Below the pieces are notes generated by a model that was not told the DNA's origin, ran no database searches, and saw nothing but the letters and a program-made list of their open reading frames with translations. 64,000 bases of DNA, taken from NCBI GenBank assembly GCA_045636705.1, contig JAZTYA010000010.1, forward strand, positions 1-64,000, read 5' to 3'. Shown piece by piece: positions 59,277 through 64,000 of the stretch (positions within the stretch are counted from its first letter, which is position 1; every line of letters starts with the position of its first letter). The position numbers and the translations under genes are program-made. Origin of the DNA: SFWF01 sp045636705. GTDB lineage: Bacteria; Bacillota; Clostridia; Oscillospirales; Acutalibacteraceae.

Positions 59277-60239
59277 CTACACCCTCATAATTTTAATTTC
59301 ATTATATTTCATCATGTATAGACCTTCCTCGTAATCTCCTATGTTTTCTTCGTTGCTTTTACCAGAAAGATTGTTAACAATCAGTTTCATATGGTCCACC
59401 CCGCACTCATATGCATGCGGGTATCCCCCTCCAAAGCGAGGATTAACTTCAGAAATAAAATATTCTCCGCCTTCTTCAAAAAGGTCTATATCTATTTGTC
59501 CTCTAAAGCCACAGTCTTTAACAAATTTTTTAATAAGGGCAAAAAGTTTTGGGTCTTTAAAGCTTACTGCTTTATCTGTTTCTCCTGCTCGCATAACTAT
59601 CTTTTTCTTTGTGAAAACCGAAACCAATTCTCCACTTATCATGTCAATATAACAATCCGCGCCTATTTCTGTTCCGCGCAAAAATTCTTGAATCATAAGG
59701 CCTTCAGACTGTTTAAACAGTAGTTCTACCGTTTCGCGGTTGTCCACCTTTGTTATTGCAACACTTGCGCTTCCGCAAATTGGTTTTACAAAAACAGGGT
59801 AACTTATCTCGCCATTCTTTTCCGCTTCAAAAAACTCTTCTTTTGAAACAAACGTTTTCGCACAATTATAATTGTGTGAAGAAAGCCATTTAAACATATC
59901 CCATTTATTTAATGTTAGCTCACACAAATCATAACTTGAACCAATAATTTGAGAGCCTATTTCTTCAAATCTTTTTTTATTTTCAGCCAATAAAGAAAGT
60001 TCTGGGTCTATTAACGAAAGTACTCCCTTTATGTTTTCTTTTTTACATATATCAACAATTGTATCTATGTAGTTTTCTTCTGTAATTCTAGGCACAATAT
60101 AATATTTATCTGCTTCGTATATAGCAGGAGCATATTTGCTACAATCAGTAACAATTACCGAACCCAAGCCATTTAAAGCCTTTTTGAAATATTGCACTAT
60201 TTTATTTCGTGTTCCCGCGCTTAAAATTAAAATGTTCAT
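59277..60239 (-). CDS. ATP-grasp ligase
   Basis: A 320-residue enzyme of the ATP-grasp superfamily (carbamoyl-phosphate-synthase-like subgroup). An N-terminal Rossmann-like part (ILILSAGTRNKIVQYF) precedes the grasp domain: YPVFVKPICGSASVAITKV (ATP loop), MIQEFLRGTEIGADCYID, and the metal-binding DIDLFEEGGEYFISEVNPRFGGG. Such proteins form carboxylate-amine or similar bonds through acyl phosphates. In this operon it follows a PLP enzyme by one base, suggesting ligation of an amino acid or carboxylate to a sugar. ATG 60239 is preferred over GTG 60248; it has AGGTGA at proper spacing. Confidence 0.85.
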   Translation of the reverse strand: MNILILSAGTRNKIVQYFKKALNGLGSVIVTDCSKYAPAIYEADKYYIVPRITEENYIDTIVDICKKENIKGVLSLIDPELSLLAENKKRFEEIGSQIIGSSYDLCELTLNKWDMFKWLSSHNYNCAKTFVSKEEFFEAEKNGEISYPVFVKPICGSASVAITKVDNRETVELLFKQSEGLMIQEFLRGTEIGADCYIDMISGELVSVFTKKKIVMRAGETDKAVSFKDPKLFALIKKFVKDCGFRGQIDIDLFEEGGEYFISEVNPRFGGGYPHAYECGVDHMKLIVNNLSGKSNEENIGDYEEGLYMMKYNEIKIMRV

Positions 60240-60240
60240 T

Positions 60241-61182
60241 TTATTCACCTAAATCATCAAAATACAGTGGTGCCCCGCCTGTGTGTAAAAATAAAATATT
60301 TTTATTTTCTATTTTATTTTCTTCTATATATTTAGTCATTCCCAAAAACGCTTTTCCTGTATATGTGCGATTTAAAGGAATTCCCTCATTTTTCATCATA
60401 TCTTCTATGCAATTTAAAATATTAGAATTATATTTACCATACCCATCGCAAATATAGGAATCATCAAAAATAATCTGTGGTATTTCCCCACAAAAATTAT
60501 TCTCTCCTAAATATTCATCAACGCTTTCTTTAACAACATTTATGCCTCTTGGATTCTTTCGAGCAATGCTTATTCCAACAATTTTTCTTTTATAATCGTT
60601 GTTTAGCGCAGCACCACAGACTAATCCGGCTTGTGTTGTTCCTGTCCCTGATGCCAGGAAAATATAATCAAAATATATATTGTTTGTTTTCTCGTATTCG
60701 CAAATTTCGTTATATGCATTTACGTAAGCTTGTGTTCCAATATTTCCATGTCCTCCTCCAGGAATGAAATATGGCTTTCCTTCTTTTATTAAATTTTCCA
60801 TTAATGCATCTATCGTCTTTGAAACCGACTCAAGCGGAACTTTGATAATCTTTGCACCAAAATTTTCTACTAGTTTTGAATTGATTGTTGGATGATAGTC
60901 TTCTTCCGGAGATACGATATAACACGACAAACCATGTTTTGCACATAAATTTGCTACTACGCGACAATGATTTGAACTACTAGAACCATACGTTACAACT
61001 GTGCCAAATTTATCCGACAAAATTTCTTCAAAAAAGAGAAAGCTTTTTCTTGCCTTATTCCCTCCAAAAGAGAACGGAATCAGGTCTTCTCTTTTTATGT
61101 ATATTTTATTTTCATTAGACCTTTGTGCAAGTTTTTGTATTGGGGTTGGAAAGGATTTTAAATTCGTCTGAAGTAATTTCAT
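60241..61182 (-). CDS. PLP-dependent D-cysteine desulfhydrase / ACC deaminase-family enzyme
   Basis: A tryptophan-synthase-beta-fold PLP enzyme of about 313 residues. It contains FGGNKARK with the Schiff-base Lys, YGSSSSNHCRVVANLCA, PGGGHGNIGTQAY, ASGTGTTQAGLV, and FLHTGGAPLYFDD. Known relatives deaminate 1-aminocyclopropane-1-carboxylate or release sulfide from D-cysteine; others act on related amino acids. The frame extends to 61209, but the ATG at 61182 looks better, with the region overlapping the acetyltransferase end. Unexpected in a glycan cluster; it may process an amino acid for the adjacent ATP-grasp ligase. Confidence 0.85.
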   Translation of the reverse strand: MKLLQTNLKSFPTPIQKLAQRSNENKIYIKREDLIPFSFGGNKARKSFLFFEEILSDKFGTVVTYGSSSSNHCRVVANLCAKHGLSCYIVSPEEDYHPTINSKLVENFGAKIIKVPLESVSKTIDALMENLIKEGKPYFIPGGGHGNIGTQAYVNAYNEICEYEKTNNIYFDYIFLASGTGTTQAGLVCGAALNNDYKRKIVGISIARKNPRGINVVKESVDEYLGENNFCGEIPQIIFDDSYICDGYGKYNSNILNCIEDMMKNEGIPLNRTYTGKAFLGMTKYIEENKIENKNILFLHTGGAPLYFDDLGE

Positions 61183-61657
61183 ATAAATATCTGTCAACCT
61201 TTCTTCCATTATGTATGATATGCGATTTTAATAAGGCTTTTTGTGAAAACCCTATTTTTGTAAAAAGCCTTTGCGCAACTAAATTATCCTTTTCTGTATA
61301 TAAATAAACTTTTTTTAGCTCATATTTTTCAAATGCTTTTTTTAGCATTTTTTCGGACGCTTTTTTTGCTATTCCTTTTCCTTTATATTCCTGTTCTCCT
61401 AAAGCAATATAAAATTCTGCAGAACCGCTTTCAGTTTCTATAGATAAAAGGCCTATTAATCCTACCGGTACTGAATCAGCCTCAATTACTCCGTCAAATC
61501 TGTCTTTTCGGTTTTTGTTTTTGTTATACCATTCAAGTGTTTTTTTATACTCTAGCGGTAAATCATAATGTAAAAACTGATTGTTTCGGGCATCATTTAT
61601 CCAACATATTTTTTTTTCAATATCGTTTTCATCAAATTTTCTAATCGTTATTTGCAT
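61115..61657 (-). CDS. GNAT-family N-acetyltransferase
   Basis: A 180-residue acetyltransferase of the RimJ/PseH type: WINDARNNQFLHYDL near the start, then PVGLIGLLSIETESGSAEFYIALG, and the acetyl-CoA loop QEYKGKGIAKKASEKML, ending with KKVYLYTEKDNLVAQRLFTKIGF. In polysaccharide loci such enzymes acetylate amino sugars. Start ATG 61657 with GAGAG upstream; overlaps the sugar transferase stop by 17 bases and the PLP gene start. Confidence 0.87.
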   Translation of the reverse strand: MQITIRKFDENDIEKKICWINDARNNQFLHYDLPLEYKKTLEWYNKNKNRKDRFDGVIEADSVPVGLIGLLSIETESGSAEFYIALGEQEYKGKGIAKKASEKMLKKAFEKYELKKVYLYTEKDNLVAQRLFTKIGFSQKALLKSHIIHNGRKVDRYLYEITSDEFKILSNPNTKTCTKV

Positions 61658-62273
61658 ATTCTTTCTCTCTTCTTGCATCATCTAGTCTTCCTGCGCTAAT
61701 TTGACTTCCAACTAAAATATCCGAACGATTTATGACCTTGTAAACTGTTTTAAATAAAATTTTTACATCTAACATAAGGCTACATCTATTTATGTAGTAA
61801 ATATCTTGGGCTAGCCGTTCTTCCCATTCGGTAACATTTCGTCCATTTACCTGTGCCCATCCTGTAAGTCCGGGTCTCATATCGTGTCTGTGTTTTTCTT
61901 CCTCTGTATAATAAGGTAAATATTCAGGAAGTAACGGCCTTGGTCCTACTATTGACATATCTCCTACTAAAATATTAAAAAGTTCAGGAAGTTCATCTAA
62001 ACTGGTCGAACGAAGTATTCTTCCATATTTTGTAAGACGCTCATCATCAGGTAAAAGGTTGCCGTTTTTATCTTTCTCACATGTCATACTGCGGAACTTA
62101 ATTAGCTTAAAGATTTTTTCATCTTTACCTGGACGATTTTGTGTAAAAAAAGGGTTTCCTTTCATTTTAATAGCACCTAATATTATTAAAATAAGTAAAA
62201 CCGGAGAAAGTGCTATAATTGCTAAAAAAGAAAGGCAAAAATCTAAAAATCTTTTTATTATTCGCGCATACAT
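61641..62273 (-). CDS. initiating polyprenyl-phosphate sugar-1-phosphate transferase
   Basis: A 210-residue membrane enzyme that starts repeat-unit synthesis by moving a sugar phosphate to undecaprenyl phosphate (PglC/WcaJ-C-terminal type). One N-terminal membrane segment (LDFCLSFLAIIALSPVLLIL) is followed by KLIKFRSMTCEKD, the ILRSTSLDELPELFNILVGD core, SIVGPRPLLPEYLPYY, and RPGLTGWAQVNGRN. It lacks the extra N-terminal helices of long WcaJ types. ATG 62273 with GTGAGGG; first gene of the operon. Confidence 0.93.
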   Translation of the reverse strand: MYARIIKRFLDFCLSFLAIIALSPVLLILIILGAIKMKGNPFFTQNRPGKDEKIFKLIKFRSMTCEKDKNGNLLPDDERLTKYGRILRSTSLDELPELFNILVGDMSIVGPRPLLPEYLPYYTEEEKHRHDMRPGLTGWAQVNGRNVTEWEERLAQDIYYINRCSLMLDVKILFKTVYKVINRSDILVGSQISAGRLDDARREKEYANND

Positions 62274-62377
62274 TTTATGTACCCTCACAACTTTTTTTAA
62301 TTAGAAATTTTATTAATTTCTTATGGTTTTTTTTATTTTTTCTGAAAAAACTATACAATTTGCCCATTGTCTATTTT

Positions 62378-62406
62378 ATTATAAAGTAAAACTCTAGAAA
62401 GGTCAA
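62378..62406 (-). promoter_or_regulatory. promoter of the polysaccharide operon
   Basis: TTGACC (62401-62406) and TATAAT (62378-62383) with a 17-base spacer, about 100 bases upstream of the initiating sugar transferase. Confidence 0.8.
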
Positions 62407-62499
62407 CATAAAAAATGTTTGTTTTCTCTTTTTTTGCTCTCCTTTTTCCCCTCGCGCGCGATAATATAATATATTTATAATAAATTATTAAAGATTTCA

Positions 62500-62528
62500 T
62501 TGAAAAATGTTAACAACTGTGTTATAAT
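62500..62528 (+). promoter_or_regulatory. dnaA promoter
   Basis: TTGAAA (62500-62505), 17 bases, TATAAT (62523-62528); leader of about 120 bases before dnaA. Confidence 0.8.
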
Positions 62529-62654
62529 CAAAAAGAATTATTTTATTATGCCTTATTATATGCTTTTTTCTTTTCTAAAAGATGTCCTTGAAAAGAAGAA
62601 AAAATCGGTTAAAATTATTAAACTAAAACTTATTTTTAAAGGAAGTGCAAAATT

Positions 62655-63971
62655 ATGCAAATAGATACCATTGTCGATATTTGGGAAGCGATATGCGTAG
62701 AAATTAAGAAAAATCTTCCTGAAATTTCCTTTAACGTATGGTTCAGCGACCTACATCCGTTGGAAATTCGAAACGGCGAAATCGTACTCGGTATTTATTC
62801 CGATTACAAAAAGGGAATTTTAGAATCTAACTATATGAAAATTCTCAAGCCCTGCGTTAAAGAGATTATGGGAATTGATATGGAAGTTAAAATAGTTGTT
62901 GAGGACGAAAACGGAAAAATCGTTCCCAACGTGGTTGCCGAGGTAAACAGTTCCTTTGAGGACTCCTTTACCTTTGATAACTTTATCGTTGGTTCTTGTA
63001 ACCGTTTTGCTCATGCGGCATCTATGGCTGTATCGGACAACCCTAACATCATTTATAATCCGCTTGTAATATATGGCACTTCGGGTGTTGGTAAAACCCA
63101 CCTTATGCTTGCTATTCGTAATCAGATTAAGAAAAAATATCCCGAAAAGCGTGTTGAATACGTACGAAGCGAAGAATTTACAAACCAAATCATCGACGCT
63201 ATTCATTCGGGTACTACCGATGCTTTCCGTGCAAGGTTTAGAAATCTTGACGTACTCTTAATCGACGATATTCAGTTCATTGCAGGAAAGGACCAGACCC
63301 AAGAGGAATATTTTAACACCTTTAATTCTCTTCATCAAAATAACAAACAAATCGTTGTTACCATGGACCGTCCTCCAAAAGACGTTAAAACCTTGGACGA
63401 CCGAATCCGCAATCGTCTTGAAATGGGTCTTTTGGCAGATATTACACCTCCTGATTATGAAACAAGGGTTGGTATTATTCGCAAAAAGGCAGAATCTTTG
63501 CATATAAACCTTGATGATAACCTTGTTTTCTATATTGCTGAACATATTAAGATGAATACACGTCAATTAGAAGGCGTTGTTAAAAAGCTTCAGGCATTCA
63601 TTCAAATTCAAAATAACGTTCCTAATCTTTCTACCGTTCAAAATATTATTAAAGAGGTTGTAAACGATACTCAGCCCGAACCTATAAAGATAGAAAAAAT
63701 TATTTCGGAGGTTTCTCGTACCTACGACGTTTCTGAAAATGATATTTTATCAAAGCGTAAAACGGCAGATTTGGTTCAGGCAAGACAAATTGCAATGTAT
63801 ATTGCAAGAGAAACTACCGAGCTTCCTTATAAATCAATAGGTGAAGCCTTTGGAAAAGACCACACAACCGTTCTTTACACGGTAAATAAGATTGAAAAGA
63901 TGTTAAAAGAGCGTCCTTATGAGAAAGAAATAATAGACGACATTATTAAAAATCTCAAAAATGAGGCTTAA
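62655..63971 (+). CDS. dnaA: chromosomal replication initiator DnaA
   Basis: Complete 438-residue DnaA. Domain I at the N-terminus (FNVWFSDLHPLEI), a short linker, then the AAA+ core with DNFIVGSCNRFAHAA, Walker A GTSGVGKTHL, Walker B LLIDDIQFIAG, and sensor RNRLEMGL. Domain IV contains the DNA-binding KRKTADLVQARQIAMYIARE and the signature GEAFGKDHTTVLYTV. AAAGGAAG precedes the ATG at 62655. Only 29 bases follow it in the window, so dnaN cannot be checked. Gene orientation changes here, as expected near the origin. Confidence 0.97.
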   Translation: MQIDTIVDIWEAICVEIKKNLPEISFNVWFSDLHPLEIRNGEIVLGIYSDYKKGILESNYMKILKPCVKEIMGIDMEVKIVVEDENGKIVPNVVAEVNSSFEDSFTFDNFIVGSCNRFAHAASMAVSDNPNIIYNPLVIYGTSGVGKTHLMLAIRNQIKKKYPEKRVEYVRSEEFTNQIIDAIHSGTTDAFRARFRNLDVLLIDDIQFIAGKDQTQEEYFNTFNSLHQNNKQIVVTMDRPPKDVKTLDDRIRNRLEMGLLADITPPDYETRVGIIRKKAESLHINLDDNLVFYIAEHIKMNTRQLEGVVKKLQAFIQIQNNVPNLSTVQNIIKEVVNDTQPEPIKIEKIISEVSRTYDVSENDILSKRKTADLVQARQIAMYIARETTELPYKSIGEAFGKDHTTVLYTVNKIEKMLKERPYEKEIIDDIIKNLKNEA

Positions 63972-64000
63972 ATTTCTATAAGACTTATCAACCTTATTAA

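Larger units (their letters stand above)
62289..62654. other. intergenic region between the polysaccharide operon and dnaA
   Basis: It holds two divergent promoters, a GC-rich patch (CTCGCGCGCG, 62452-62461) and a block of about 35 nearly pure A/T bases (62461-62495) that could unwind easily. I find no TTATNCACA box on either strand here, so an origin within this segment is not supported; it may lie downstream of dnaA outside the window. Confidence 0.7.

Noticed and set aside
62289..62654. oriC between the polysaccharide operon and dnaA
   Set aside because: AT-rich, but I found no DnaA-box match on either strand; cannot be claimed without the sequence after dnaA.

Overview
This looks like a chromosomal segment from an anaerobic, spore-forming member of the Clostridia, probably gut-associated. 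The evidence is a SpoIIID orthologue, the redox repressor Rex, a PerR-type regulator with a reverse rubrerythrin, FeoAB under a DtxR-family repressor, several TTG/GTG starts, A-rich purine ribosome sites and many glycan-active enzymes. The window ends just after dnaA. Genes to its left are mostly on the minus strand and dnaA is on the plus strand, so the chromosomal origin probably lies at or just beyond the right edge.

Layout. 0-2.6 kb: a truncated membrane/coiled-coil ORF, an orphan TnpV gene, and a VUT-family (queuosine precursor) transporter with an SDR dehydrogenase behind a leader containing an intrinsic terminator. 2.7-10.0 kb: one minus-strand operon holding the whole shikimate pathway plus the phenylalanine branch (DAHP synthase, PheA, AroB, AroC, an AroE-AroK fusion, AroQ, AroA), preceded by a consensus promoter, a Phe-rich 24-residue leader peptide and an intrinsic terminator. 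10.1-13.1 kb: feoA-feoB-small FeoB-associated protein, divergent from a DtxR/MntR-like repressor with two palindromic operators between them. 13.1-27.8 kb: sugar metabolism: a NahK-like kinase, LytM-type protein, cyclophilin lipoprotein, amidohydrolase, GH3, nagB, a left-handed beta-helix acyltransferase, a phosphoglucosamine mutase carrying an N-terminal XRE DNA-binding domain, a large surface GH2, a GH109-like Gfo/Idh protein and an AraC regulator.

27.8-31.3 kb is accessory: small HTH regulators, a SLOG/DUF2493 protein behind operator-like dyads, a Cys-rich mini-protein, small membrane proteins and a PepSY lipoprotein. 31.4-36.3 kb: PerR and reverse rubrerythrin, Rex, DUF421-DUF4363, tRNA-Met and tRNA-Glu, an XRE/membrane pair, a small lipoprotein and SpoIIID. 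36.4-41.4 kb: one giant secreted protein (phosphodiester glycosidase domain, Ig-like and carbohydrate-binding-like regions, three 170-residue BspA-type leucine-rich repeats). 41.5-41.8 kb: a deletion scar joining a sugar transferase start to a NeuD-type acyltransferase fragment.

42-62.3 kb is a polysaccharide locus transcribed leftward from a promoter divergent from dnaA: initiating sugar transferase, GNAT acetyltransferase, PLP enzyme, ATP-grasp enzyme, six GT4 glycosyltransferases, Wzy, Wzx, a kinase-like protein, CapE, a nucleotidyltransferase-like protein and CapF, followed by two tandem beta-helix paralogues. CapE and CapF imply an N-acetyl-L-fucosamine-type sugar; the PLP/ATP-grasp/GNAT trio suggests an amino-acid or acyl decoration.

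Most unusual items: the XRE-GlmM fusion with a perfect palindrome upstream; the Phe-leader attenuator governing the entire common aromatic pathway; the SLOG/XRE switch with three dyads; the PLP/ATP-grasp/GNAT trio in the polysaccharide operon; the deletion scar; and a DnaA-box cluster 28 kb from dnaA. All family assignments are from reading the sequence; no database search was run.
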